Source: Burkholderia anthina
Lineage (GTDB): Bacteria; Pseudomonadota; Gammaproteobacteria; Burkholderiales; Burkholderiaceae
DNA: 64,000 nucleotides
Direction of reading: 5' to 3'
Assembly (NCBI RefSeq): GCF_001547525.1
Contig: NZ_LNJP01000003.1
Location: 806,001-870,000, forward strand
Made by a program: the position numbers and the translations under genes. The notes below the pieces were generated by a model. That model worked only from the letters and a program-made list of their open reading frames with translations. It searched no databases and was not told the DNA's origin. Shown here piece by piece: positions 50,207 to 59,025 of the stretch. Position 1 is the stretch's first letter. Each line of letters begins with the position of its first letter.

Positions 50207-51232
50207 TCAACCCGACCGGTAGTCGTCGAGCATCGGCGCGAACATCTCGTGCCACGCGCGCGGCTTCGCCTTGATCGTGCCGGCGAGGTACAGGAATTCG
50301 ACGTAGTCCATCAGCTGGTTCGGCCGCACCGAGAAGCGCGTGTCGGGCGCGGCCAGCATGCGCATCACGTCGTCGTGCGACACGCCGACGCCGGACGACG
50401 CCGCATAGAGCGCCGCCGCCGCGCGCGGGTCCTGCGCGATCAGGCGGTTCGCTTCGTCGAGCGCGCCGAGAAACGCCGCGGCCAACGCGGGCTCCGCATC
50501 GACGAGCCGCTTCGGCGCGAACACGACGTCGAGCGTCATCGGCCCGAGCACGTCGACCGAGCTCACCACGCGATGGATGCCCGGCTGCCGCAGTTCGAGC
50601 GTCGAGAACGGCGGCGACGTGAAGTGCGCGGTCACGCCGTGCTCGCGGCGGATCAGCGCCTGCATCGCCTGCGGATGCGGCAGGTTCACGGTGATCGAAT
50701 CGAGCTGCGCGAAATGCGTGGGGCCGAGCTGCCGGCTCGCGACCATCTGCAGCACGACCGCCGACAGCGACGTGCGGATGCCCGGCACCGCGATCCGGTC
50801 GGACGGCGTGAAATCGCGCAGCGACACGAGACCCGGCCGGTTCGCGTTCAGCGACAGCGACGTGGTCGACAGCCCGCTGATGCCGATCACCTCGACATTC
50901 GGAATGCCGCGCGCCCGCGCCCACAGCTCGATGAACCCCGGCGCGCCGGCGCCCGCGAAATCGAGCGTGCCGGCCATCATCGCGTCGTTGACGGAATTGC
51001 CGCCGTCGAGCAGCACCCATTCGACCGCGACGTCGCGCACGCCGTGGCGCGCCGCATGCCGCTCGAACAGCCGCTGCTTCTCCATCACGAGCAGCGGCAG
51101 GTACAGCACGCCATAGCCTTTCGAGATCCGCACCGTGCGCGGTTTCGCGCGCACGAGCGCCGGGGCCCCGAGCGCGCCCAGCACGCCGAGGCCGGCGGCG
51201 ATCAACGCGCGGCGGCGCGGCGACGTCGTCAT
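50207..51232 (-). CDS. NMT1/SsuA-type substrate-binding protein
   Basis: A 341-residue periplasmic binding protein of the NMT1/sulphonate type, with an N-terminal signal (SPRRRALIAAGLGVLGALGAPA) that may use Tat or Sec. The mature part has VRISKGYGVLYLPLLV and VLLDGGNSVNDAMMAGTLDFAGAG split by a turn. No ATPase or permease gene lies in this window next to it, so it may serve a remote transporter or a sensor. The start overlaps the stop of a 31-codon leader ORF (ATGA). Confidence 0.88.
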   Translation of the reverse strand: MTTSPRRRALIAAGLGVLGALGAPALVRAKPRTVRISKGYGVLYLPLLVMEKQRLFERHAARHGVRDVAVEWVLLDGGNSVNDAMMAGTLDFAGAGAPGFIELWARARGIPNVEVIGISGLSTTSLSLNANRPGLVSLRDFTPSDRIAVPGIRTSLSAVVLQMVASRQLGPTHFAQLDSITVNLPHPQAMQALIRREHGVTAHFTSPPFSTLELRQPGIHRVVSSVDVLGPMTLDVVFAPKRLVDAEPALAAAFLGALDEANRLIAQDPRAAAALYAASSGVGVSHDDVMRMLAAPDTRFSVRPNQLMDYVEFLYLAGTIKAKPRAWHEMFAPMLDDYRSG

Positions 51233-51324
51233 GCGCGCACCGCCGCGCGGCGGACAGCCAGCGGCGACGCGCCGGCCGGCGTGGCGCGGCGGCGCGCGTT
51301 CGTCGTGCCCGTGACATGCTGCAT
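51229..51324 (-). CDS. 31-residue coupled leader ORF upstream of the binding protein
   Basis: Starts at ATG 51324 with a strong AAGGAG binding site 8 bases before it, and ends in TGA that overlaps the binding-protein start (ATGA). The peptide is basic, with five Arg plus an Ala-rich tail (ARRRATPAGA, AVRRAAVRA). Strong initiation plus overlap implies that translation of this ORF sets initiation of the next gene. It could be a regulatory leader; the peptide itself has no recognised family. Confidence 0.6.
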   Translation of the reverse strand: MQHVTGTTNARRRATPAGASPLAVRRAAVRA

Positions 51325-51469
51325 GTTGCCGTCTCCTTGAATATTTCTGGTATTAATGCCGTCCTTGCATCCTGCTTCCGGCTCGACACAGGTTATCGAC
51401 CGAGTCTGAGAAAATGCTGACATCCCGCCCCCGGGAAAACCCCTAATCCACCTACCAGCAAACGGCACC

Positions 51470-52135
51470 ATGCGCATTCTCGTCGTGGAGGACGATGCCG
51501 AAATCGGCGCGGCGATCCGCAGCCGCCTGGCGCGGCTCGGCCATGCCGTCGATCTCGAAACCGACGGCGCGACCGCGAACGGGCTGCTGCGCATCGAGCG
51601 CTTCGATCTCGTCGTGCTCGATGCGAACCTGCCCGGCATGGACGGCTTCACGGTGCTGCGCAACCTGCGCGCGGCCGGCAGCACGACGCCCGTGCTGCTC
51701 GTCACCGCGCGCTCGGCGATCGACGACCGCGTGAGCGGCCTCGGCCTCGGCGCCGACGACTACCTCGTGAAGCCGTTCGACTACCGCGAGCTCGACGCGC
51801 GCGTGCAGGCGCTCTTGCGCCGCAACAGCGGCCACGCGAACGACGTGCTGACGCTCGGCGGCCTCGTGATCGACCGCAGCAGCCGCCTCGCGGAACTCGA
51901 CGGCCAGCCGCTGTCGCTGTCGCGCCAGGAGTTCGCGCTGCTCGAAATCCTCGCGAGCCGTCCGCAGCGCATCTTCTCGAAGGAAGAACTGCTGAACCAG
52001 TTGTTCAGCTTCGGCAACGAGCCCACGGCGAACGCGGTCGAGCAATACGTGACGCGCGTGCGCAGGAAGCTGCAGGGCAGCTCGGTCGAGATCCGCACCG
52101 CACGCGGGATGGGATATCAGATTGCCGCGCATTGA
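51470..52135 (+). CDS. OmpR/TctD-type response regulator
   Basis: A 221-residue response regulator with receiver residues EDD (7-9), Asp51 in VVLDANLPG and Lys in YLVKPFD, followed by an OmpR winged helix (LSLSRQEFALLEILASRPQRIFSKEEL divided at the turn). It is the TctD/QseB type. It is divergent from the leader ORF and binding-protein gene over 145 bases, a common layout in which the system controls the neighbouring transport genes. The kinase gene starts within its end. Confidence 0.93.
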   Translation: MRILVVEDDAEIGAAIRSRLARLGHAVDLETDGATANGLLRIERFDLVVLDANLPGMDGFTVLRNLRAAGSTTPVLLVTARSAIDDRVSGLGLGADDYLVKPFDYRELDARVQALLRRNSGHANDVLTLGGLVIDRSSRLAELDGQPLSLSRQEFALLEILASRPQRIFSKEELLNQLFSFGNEPTANAVEQYVTRVRRKLQGSSVEIRTARGMGYQIAAH

Positions 52136-53543
52136 CTGGTTCCCGAAGACGCTGTTCGGGCGCACGCTGCTGTTCATCGCGCTCGTCGTCGCGACCGGCG
52201 CGCTCGCGCTCGCGGCAATCGCGCGCTACTACGCGGGCGTCGCGGCCGAACGCGCGTACGACCAGTTGCTGGCGGGCGCGTCGATCCAGGTCGCGGAAAA
52301 CCTCTACGTGCAGGGCGGCGTGCTCGCGCTGAATCCGCCGGTCGCCGCGCTGTCGACGCTGTCGCGCTACGACCTCGTCTACTACAAGGTGCTCGATTCG
52401 CGCGGCGTCGTCGTGGCCGGCTATCACGATCTCACGAGCCCCGCGACACTCGCCGCCGCGAAGCAGGGACCCGCGTTCGCGAACGCCGTCTATCAGGGGC
52501 ATCAGGTCCGCACCGCGACGATCGCACGCTACATGCCGGAGGAAAGCACGCCCGGCTGGGCGCTCGTGACGGTTGCGCAGACCACCAACGCGCGCCAGCA
52601 ACTGACGAACGACATGAGCATCAAGGTGTGGACGCTGATCCTGCTGATGAGCGTGCTCGCGATCGGTGCGAGCGGCCTCGCGATCCGGCGCGGCCTGCGC
52701 CCGCTCGCGCGGATCGGCGCGATCATCGCCGCACGCGACCCGGCCGACCTGCGGCCCGTGGCCGTCGATACGCCGAGCGAGATCGACGCGATCATCGGGT
52801 CGATCAACGGGTTGATGCGGCGGCTCGCCGAGCGGATCAACGCGATGCAGCGCTTCATCGCCGACGCCGCGCACCAGATGCGCACGCCGCTCGCGCGGCT
52901 CGACGCGCAGATCGAGCTGCTCGACGGCGAATCCGATCCCGCGCGTCACGCGGCGCGGCTCGATGCGCTGCGTGCGACCTCGTCGGACGTCGGCCGGCTC
53001 ACCGGGCAGTTGCTCAATCACGCGATGGTGATTCATCGCACCGAGGCCGTGCCGCTGCAACCGGTCGACCTCGTCGCGCTCGCGAAAGAAGTGCTGGGCC
53101 GCACGATTCCGCTCGCCGGCGAACGCGACGTGGCGGTTGCGTTCGCGAGCGACGCGCCGCATGCGTGGATCGACGGCGATGCGATCAGTCTTCAGGAAGC
53201 GCTGTCGAACGTGCTGCACAACGCACTGCTGCACGGCCATGCGGACGACATCGTCGTGTCGGTCGCGACCATGGGTAACGCGGATCAGGCGGTGACGCTG
53301 ACCGTCACCGACAACGGGCGCGGGATACCGCGCGAGCACTGGGACGCGGCGTTGCAGCCGTTCGTGCGGATCGCGCCGGACGGCAGCGAGCGGCGCACGG
53401 GGTCGGGCCTCGGGCTCGCGATCGTGCAGGAAGTGATGAAGGCGCACGGCGGGCGCGTGGGGTTCGCGTTTCCCGAGGCGGGCGGGTTCGCGGTGGTGTT
53501 GACCTTTCCGCGCGCGGTGACGGTGTACGCAAGCGACACTTAG
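52122..53543 (+). CDS. TctE/QseC-type sensor histidine kinase
   Basis: A 473-residue kinase with membrane helices at about 13-33 and 168-190 around a periplasmic 2CSK_N-type sensor domain. The phospho-acceptor is His251 in FIADAAHQMRTPLARL, and the ATPase domain has DNGRGIP and GSGLGLAIVQEV. The only start consistent with the domain is a TTG at 52122 that overlaps the regulator gene by 14 bases. It pairs with the preceding response regulator. Confidence 0.9.
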   Translation: MPRIDWFPKTLFGRTLLFIALVVATGALALAAIARYYAGVAAERAYDQLLAGASIQVAENLYVQGGVLALNPPVAALSTLSRYDLVYYKVLDSRGVVVAGYHDLTSPATLAAAKQGPAFANAVYQGHQVRTATIARYMPEESTPGWALVTVAQTTNARQQLTNDMSIKVWTLILLMSVLAIGASGLAIRRGLRPLARIGAIIAARDPADLRPVAVDTPSEIDAIIGSINGLMRRLAERINAMQRFIADAAHQMRTPLARLDAQIELLDGESDPARHAARLDALRATSSDVGRLTGQLLNHAMVIHRTEAVPLQPVDLVALAKEVLGRTIPLAGERDVAVAFASDAPHAWIDGDAISLQEALSNVLHNALLHGHADDIVVSVATMGNADQAVTLTVTDNGRGIPREHWDAALQPFVRIAPDGSERRTGSGLGLAIVQEVMKAHGGRVGFAFPEAGGFAVVLTFPRAVTVYASDT

Positions 53544-53597
53544 GCAACGGCATCCGGCGCAGGCACGCTCCGTTGAACGCCGCCGGGCGACACGCGT

Positions 53598-54047
53598 TCA
53601 GCCGTCGCTGTCCCGACCGTCGTCGGCGTTTCGCCGCGCATGCCGCGCCACCAGTTGGTCCAGTTCGTCATACCGGCGGTCGCAGAACAACCGGCACAAC
53701 GTATCGACGTCCACGCGCTTCCTCACGTCGATCGTCTCGACGTGCTGCTCCAGCTTGCCCTTGCCGATGCCGAAGAGCCCCTTCTTCATCCGCATGGACA
53801 CCGCATTCAGCTGGAAGCCGTCCGAATGCGCATCCGTCAATGCCGTCACCCACAGCTCGCGCTGATCGTCGGCATGCTGCAACACGAGCGCCGGTAGCGG
53901 GCCGTCCTGCGTCTCGTTCCATTCGATGTGCTGGGCCGCCCAAGGAAACGCCTCGAACGCATGAACGAACGACGCGTAGTCGGTCGCGCCCTGCTGATCG
54001 AGCTGATTGAAATCGTAGCCGACTCTCTGGATGGAATAGGTCAACAT
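53598..54047 (-). CDS. Conserved hypothetical protein
   Basis: A 149-residue soluble protein without signal or membrane segment that I cannot assign. It is acidic in the first half (FEAFPWAAQHIEWNETQDG) and more basic later (MRMKKGLFGIGKGKLEQHV), with a late CRLFCD pair. The start ATG 54047 has only a weak binding site. It lies convergent to the kinase gene and next to a DinB fragment, so the locus may have been rearranged. Confidence 0.65.
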   Translation of the reverse strand: MLTYSIQRVGYDFNQLDQQGATDYASFVHAFEAFPWAAQHIEWNETQDGPLPALVLQHADDQRELWVTALTDAHSDGFQLNAVSMRMKKGLFGIGKGKLEQHVETIDVRKRVDVDTLCRLFCDRRYDELDQLVARHARRNADDGRDSDG

Positions 54048-54093
54048 GGCGCGGCAACCCCGTGGCGTTCGAGATCAGGAGATCGTCAATCTA

Positions 54094-54344
54094 CCGTGAA
54101 TTTCGGTATCGGTGACGATTTTTCAGGGCAGCTCATGCGCGAAGAGATGCTGACCCATGTTGTCACGCACGGCGGCTATCATCGCGGCGAAGCGGGCAGA
54201 TTGATGATTCAGGCGGCCGCGCTCACGGCACAGGATATCGAACTCCCTTGGGATACCTACGCGGTTCACTTGCATCGGACAGAACCCGACCGACGGCTGC
54301 ACGGCAAGGTCGACGACGCGAACCCGCCGAATGCCGGGCGATGA
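54094..54344 (+). pseudogene. C-terminal fragment of a DinB-family protein
   Basis: The translated stretch contains GQLMREEMLTHVVTHGGYHRG and YAVHLHRTEPDRR, the C-terminal signature of DinB/DUF664-type proteins, with two metal-ligand His residues. The N-terminal half that should carry the first metal-binding His is missing; upstream in this frame is the complement of the hypothetical gene. No convincing start or binding site exists. I interpret it as a truncated remnant. The left boundary is approximate. Confidence 0.6.
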
Positions 54345-54350
54345 AACGCC

Positions 54351-55115
54351 CTACGCCGCCACCGCCTCCCCACCGAGATACGCATCGCGCACGCGCTCGT
54401 CGTCGAGCAACGTTTTCGCGGGCCCTTCCAGCACCACACGCCCCGTCTGCAGCACGTACCCGTAGTGCGCGATTTCCAGCGCGAGGCTCGCGTTCTGCTC
54501 GACCATGAACACCGTTACCCCTTGCGTGTTGATCGCGTCGATCAGTTCGAGCACCTTGTCGACGTAGAGTGGCGACAGCCCCATCGTCGGCTCGTCCATG
54601 CAGATCAGTTTCGGCCGCGCCATCAGTGCGCGCGCCATCGCAAGCATCTGCTGCTCGCCGCCCGACAACGTGCCCGCACGTTGCGTCAATCGTTCTCGCA
54701 CACGCGGAAACAGGTCCAGCACGCGCTCATAGTCCTCGGCCACCGCCGCACGATCGCCGCGCGTGTACGCGCCCATCAGCAGGTTCTCGCGCACGCTCAT
54801 GTCGCCGAACAGCCGCCGCGCTTCGGGCACGGCCGCGATCCCGCGCCGCACGCGCTGCGGCGTCGCGAGCGCGGTCACGTCGTCGCCGTCGAAACGCACG
54901 ACGCCGCGGCGCGGACGCATCAGCCCGAGAATCAGCTTCATCGTCGTCGACTTGCCGCTCGCGTTGCCGCCGAGCAGGCTGACGATCTGCCCACGGGCGA
55001 CTTCGAAGTTCACGTCGAAGTGCACCTGCACGGGCCCGTAGAACGTGTCGAGGTGTTCGAGTTTCAGCAGCGCGTCGGTCATGGTCGTATCAGGCACGGA
55101 AGATTGCACGGTCAT
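54351..55115 (-). CDS. Branched-chain-type ABC importer ATPase (LivF type)
   Basis: A 254-residue ATPase with Walker A LGGNASGKST, signature LSGGEQQMLAMARAL and Walker B LICMDEPTMGLSP, which is the LivF subgroup. The Walker A reads GGNASGKST where GANGAGKST is usual, still with Gly-Lys-Ser-Thr. I chose ATG 55115, which overlaps the stop of the LivG gene (ATGA). It is the last gene of a four-gene importer operon on the minus strand. Confidence 0.93.
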   Translation of the reverse strand: MTVQSSVPDTTMTDALLKLEHLDTFYGPVQVHFDVNFEVARGQIVSLLGGNASGKSTTMKLILGLMRPRRGVVRFDGDDVTALATPQRVRRGIAAVPEARRLFGDMSVRENLLMGAYTRGDRAAVAEDYERVLDLFPRVRERLTQRAGTLSGGEQQMLAMARALMARPKLICMDEPTMGLSPLYVDKVLELIDAINTQGVTVFMVEQNASLALEIAHYGYVLQTGRVVLEGPAKTLLDDERVRDAYLGGEAVAA

Positions 55116-55969
55116 GCGGCCGCCTGCGTAGTGCGGTCCGCCGGCGCACCGATCGCGTGGCGGCGACCGAGATAGGCTTCGATCACGCGCGGATCGTGCC
55201 GCACGTCGCGCGGCGCGCCTTCGGCGATCTTCACGCCGTTGTCGAGCACCATCACGCGGTCGGACACGCGCATCACGAGTTCGTGCTTGTGCTCGATCAG
55301 CAGGATCGTCAGCCCGCGCGCCTTCAGCGACTGGATCAGTTGCAACATCTCGGCCGTCTCCGTCTCGTTCATCCCGGCCGTCGGCTCGTCGAGCAGCAGC
55401 AGGCGCGGATGCAGCGCGAGCGCGCGGCCGATCTCCACGCGCCGCCGGTTCGCATACGACAGGCTGTGCGCCGGATGATCGATGCGCGGCGTGAGCCGTT
55501 CGCCGAACCCGGCGACGATCGCGCGCGCCTCGTCGCGCAACGCCGCTTCCTCGCGCCGCACCGACGCAGGCCGCACGAGCGCGCGCAGCACTTCGGCCGC
55601 CGCACCGAGCGCGGGCCAGCCCGGCCGCGCCGCACGCAGCCGCGCATGTGCGCCGATCAGCACGTTGTCGAGCACGCTCAGGTTGCCGAATACACGGCCG
55701 TGCTGGAACGTACGCGCGATGCCGAGCGCCGCGAGCCGTTCGGGCGCGGTGCCGGTGATGTCGCGGCCGTCGAACGTCACGCGGCCGGCATCGGGCCGGT
55801 CGGCGCCCGCGATCAGGTTGAACAGCGTCGATTTGCCCGCGCCATTCGGGCCGATTACGCTCAGCAGTTCGCCGTCCGCGAGCGTCAGGCTCGCGCCGTC
55901 GAGCGCGGTCACGCCGTCGAAGCGGCGCGTCAGGCCCTGCACGTCGAGCAGGGGTCGAGTCGTCGTCAT
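55112..55969 (-). CDS. Branched-chain-type ABC importer ATPase (LivG type)
   Basis: A 285-residue ATPase with Walker A GPNGAGKST, a signature-region variant LSYANRRRVEIGRAL, and Walker B LLLLDEPTAGMNE, the LivG pattern. The motif between Walker A and signature (IARTFQH) is typical of the group. GGAGG is upstream of ATG 55969; the huge open frame beyond it is a shadow. It overlaps the next ATPase gene. Together they drive a hydrophobic amino acid-type importer. Confidence 0.93.
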   Translation of the reverse strand: MTTTRPLLDVQGLTRRFDGVTALDGASLTLADGELLSVIGPNGAGKSTLFNLIAGADRPDAGRVTFDGRDITGTAPERLAALGIARTFQHGRVFGNLSVLDNVLIGAHARLRAARPGWPALGAAAEVLRALVRPASVRREEAALRDEARAIVAGFGERLTPRIDHPAHSLSYANRRRVEIGRALALHPRLLLLDEPTAGMNETETAEMLQLIQSLKARGLTILLIEHKHELVMRVSDRVMVLDNGVKIAEGAPRDVRHDPRVIEAYLGRRHAIGAPADRTTQAAA

Positions 55970-55980
55970 CGCATTCCTCC

Positions 55981-57792
55981 TCACACCGTGCCGAGCAGGC
56001 CCTGTGGCCGGAAACGAACGAGCAGCAGCAGCACGAGGCCGTAGATCAGCATCCGGTAATCGGCCGCCCAGCGGAACAGCTCGGGCAACCCGATCAGCGC
56101 GATCGCGCCGACGATACCGCCGAGCACGTTGCCGAGCCCGCCGAGGATCACCATCGTCAGCGCGAGGATCGACACCTGCGAATCGAAGGTCTGGTGATTG
56201 ATGTAGCTGTACAGATGCGCGGCGATCCCGCCGCTCACGCCCGCCGCGACGCCGCCGACCGCGAACGCGATCGCCTTGTAGCGGTTCGGCGCGATGCCGT
56301 GCGCGCGCGCGGCGACATCGTCCTCGCGCACCGCGCGCAGCGTGCGGCCCAGATGCGAGCGCAGCAGCCGCACCTGCACGAGCGCGAACACGACGAGCAC
56401 CGCGAACGTGAACCAGTACGCGGCGCGCGCGGTCGTCGCCCACGGCAGCGGCGCGATGCCGGTAATGCCGAGCGGGCCGCGCGTGAGGCCATCCCAGTTC
56501 AGGATCACGAGGCTCACCACTTCGCCGATGCCGAGCGTCGCGATCGACACGTAATGCCCACGCAGCCGGAACGCCGGATAGACGAGCAGCGTGCCGAGCA
56601 CGGCGGTGATCACACCCGCGCACGGAATCGTCACGGCCGGCGACCAGCCGAGATCCGACGACAGCAGCGCCGACGCATACGCACCGATCACGAGCAGCGC
56701 GGCGTGGCCAAGCGAGATCTGCCCGACCGTGCCCGCGACGAGCGTGAGGCTCAGCGCGAGCAGCCCGTACAGCCACGCGTTGGTCAGCGTCTGCAGCACG
56801 TACGGCGATGCACCGAGCCACGGCAGCACGGCCGCCGCCGCGATCAGCGCGACGAGTACGGGTCGCGGCACGCGCACGGCTTTCGCGGCGGCGAGGAAGG
56901 TGCCCGTCATCGGTTCGGGCGGCAACGCGCGGTTCGCGCTGAACAAGCCGTTCGGCCGCCACACGAGGAACACGATCAGCAGCCCGAACGCGAACAGGTC
57001 GCGGTAGCTGGTGCCGAACAGCGCGACACCGTAGCTTTCGACGAGACCGAGCAGCAAGCTGCCGGCGATCGCGCCGGGCACGTTGCCGAGCCCGCCGATC
57101 AGCAGCGCGACGACGCCCTTCAGCGTCGCCTGAAAGCCCATCGCCGGATCGAGGCTGTTGTAGTACATGCCGACCAGCAGCCCGCTCACGCCACCGAGTG
57201 CGCACGCGATCGCGAATACGGTCTGGTTCACGCGATCGACGTCGACGCCCATCTGCAACGCCGCGTCGCGATCCTGCGCGGTCGCGCGCACGGCCCAGCC
57301 GAGCCGCGTGAAGCGCAGGAAGCCGTACAGCAGCGCGGCCGCCGCGATGCCGATGCCCGCGATCAGCAGGTCGAGCGAGCCGAGCGTCGCGCCGGCGATC
57401 CGCAGGTGCCAGTCGGGCAGCGGCGTCGGCACCGCGCGCGGGTCCGCGCCGAACGCGAGCTGCGCGAGCTGATCGAGGATGAAGCTGATGCCGATCGTCG
57501 CGAGCAGCGGCGCGATGCGCGCGGCATGGCGCAGCGGCCGCAGCCCGATCCGCTCGATCGCGATGCCGAGCGCGCCGCAGCCGACGACGACCGCCGCGAG
57601 CGCGACCGGCAGCGGCAGCCCAAAGCGCGTCAGGCACAGCCAGCCGATGAACGCGCCGACCATGTACACCGAGCCGTGCGCGAAGTTGATCAGGTGCGAC
57701 ACGCCGAAGATCAGCGCGAGCCCGACCGCGAGCAGCGCGTAGATGTTGCCGACGATGAGGCCGTTGAGCGTGTAGTCGAGCCAGGAAGCCAT
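55981..57792 (-). CDS. Fused LivH-LivM permease
   Basis: A 603-residue membrane protein. Residues 1 to about 290 are a LivH-type permease (LNGLIVGNIYALLAVGLALIFG, LINFAHGSVYMVGAF) and about 310-603 a LivM-type permease (ISLGHAALLVIGAYASALL, GITGIAPLP). In most organisms these are two genes; here they are continuous with no frameshift. I use ATG 57792; a GTG one codon earlier is possible. It forms the whole channel of the importer, with the ATPase pair next to it. Confidence 0.93.
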   Translation of the reverse strand: MASWLDYTLNGLIVGNIYALLAVGLALIFGVSHLINFAHGSVYMVGAFIGWLCLTRFGLPLPVALAAVVVGCGALGIAIERIGLRPLRHAARIAPLLATIGISFILDQLAQLAFGADPRAVPTPLPDWHLRIAGATLGSLDLLIAGIGIAAAALLYGFLRFTRLGWAVRATAQDRDAALQMGVDVDRVNQTVFAIACALGGVSGLLVGMYYNSLDPAMGFQATLKGVVALLIGGLGNVPGAIAGSLLLGLVESYGVALFGTSYRDLFAFGLLIVFLVWRPNGLFSANRALPPEPMTGTFLAAAKAVRVPRPVLVALIAAAAVLPWLGASPYVLQTLTNAWLYGLLALSLTLVAGTVGQISLGHAALLVIGAYASALLSSDLGWSPAVTIPCAGVITAVLGTLLVYPAFRLRGHYVSIATLGIGEVVSLVILNWDGLTRGPLGITGIAPLPWATTARAAYWFTFAVLVVFALVQVRLLRSHLGRTLRAVREDDVAARAHGIAPNRYKAIAFAVGGVAAGVSGGIAAHLYSYINHQTFDSQVSILALTMVILGGLGNVLGGIVGAIALIGLPELFRWAADYRMLIYGLVLLLLVRFRPQGLLGTV

Positions 57793-57831
57793 CACGATGC
57801 GTCCGTCAGGTGCAGGCGGTTCATGTCGGGT

Positions 57832-59025
57832 TCAGCGCGCCGCGAGCTGCGGCTTCGCGCCGTCCCACAGCGCCCACTGCCCCTGCTTCACGACCAGATA
57901 CACGGTGCGCGCGCCCGCGACGCGGCGCGTCTGCGGATCGAAACGCACCTTGCCGAAGATCACGCTCGGCACGTCGCTGATCTTCGCGAAGCCGTCGTGC
58001 GCGGCCTCGCGCGTCGTGCCGTAGCGGCGCAGTACTTCCGCCGACAGGATCAGCGCATCGTACGCCCGCGCGACGAACGAATCGGGATCGGCGTGGAATT
58101 TCGCGCGATAGCGCTGCACGAACGCCTGCACCTCGGGGCGCGGCTCGGCCGGGAAGAAGTTCGATTCCGTATAGACGCCTTCGACGGCCGTGCCGCCCAG
58201 TTCGAGGAACTTCGGCGAATACACGGAGCCCACCGCCGCGATCGGCAGCGCGACGCCCGACGTGCGCGCCTGGCGCACGATCTGCGCGCCGTCCGCGTAG
58301 TAGGAAATCAGCACGATCGAATCGGGCTTCGATGCGCCGATCCGCACGAGCGTCGAGCGGAAATCCTTCTCCGCCGGCTGGTAGCCTTCGGCCGCGACGA
58401 CCTGCGCGCCGAGCCCCGTCACCGCCTTCGCGAAGATGTCCTTGCTGGTGCGGCCCCAGTCGGTGTTCAGGTACAGCACCGCGATCCGCTTGAAGCCGAG
58501 TTCCTTCACCGCGTAGCGGGCGAGTAGCGGCTGCTCCTCGGCCTGGCTCAGCGCGGTGCTCCACAGATAATCGCCGCCCTTCGTGAAATCCGGATGCGAA
58601 TTCGTGAAACCGAACTGCACCAGTTGCCCGCGCTGGTAGATCGGCGATGCGGCCATCGACGTCGCGCTGGAAAAATCTCCGAGCTCGATCGCGATGCGCG
58701 GATCGGCGACGAACTTCTGCGCGATCGCCACCGCCTGGCGCGGATCGCTGCGGCTGTCCTGGAAGTCGATCGCGAGCGGCCGGCCGTGAATGCCGCCGCT
58801 GCCGTTGATCTCGTCGAGCGCGAGATCGAAGCCGCGCTTCCACTGCTCGCCGTATTGCGCGTCCTGGCCCGTCAGCGGCCCGCTCACGCCGATCACCACC
58901 GGCTCGCCCGACACGCCGGCCGCAAGCGCGCCGCCCGCCGACAAGCCCCATGCGGCGGCGAGCGCCGCCACCGTGCCCAGCACGCGCCGCCATGCGCCGC
59001 GCGCGTCGTTCCCCGAAACCTTCAT
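57832..59025 (-). CDS. Branched-chain-type ABC importer binding protein (LivK type)
   Basis: A 397-residue periplasmic protein of the receptor family ligand-binding type. The signal peptide runs to about residue 36 (AALAAAWGLSAGGALA then AGVS). The mature part has VVIGVSGPLTGQDAQYG, ALDEINGSGGIHGRPL and AVLYLNTDWGRTS, the LivK/UrtA-like pattern. GGGGGA precedes ATG 59025. It is the first gene of the operon; the ligand could be an amino acid, an aromatic acid or an amide. It is divergent from the LysR gene. Confidence 0.92.
   Translation of the reverse strand: MKVSGNDARGAWRRVLGTVAALAAAWGLSAGGALAAGVSGEPVVIGVSGPLTGQDAQYGEQWKRGFDLALDEINGSGGIHGRPLAIDFQDSRSDPRQAVAIAQKFVADPRIAIELGDFSSATSMAASPIYQRGQLVQFGFTNSHPDFTKGGDYLWSTALSQAEEQPLLARYAVKELGFKRIAVLYLNTDWGRTSKDIFAKAVTGLGAQVVAAEGYQPAEKDFRSTLVRIGASKPDSIVLISYYADGAQIVRQARTSGVALPIAAVGSVYSPKFLELGGTAVEGVYTESNFFPAEPRPEVQAFVQRYRAKFHADPDSFVARAYDALILSAEVLRRYGTTREAAHDGFAKISDVPSVIFGKVRFDPQTRRVAGARTVYLVVKQGQWALWDGAKPQLAAR

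Noticed and set aside
55112..57637. Extension of the LivG frame to 841 codons
   Set aside because: The added part lies antiparallel in frame to the Liv permease and is low-complexity; GGAGG before 55969 fixes the start.
56194..58527. Plus-strand open frame of 777 codons across the Liv permease and binding-protein genes
   Set aside because: Runs over two clear minus-strand genes and their gap; composition is of shadow type.
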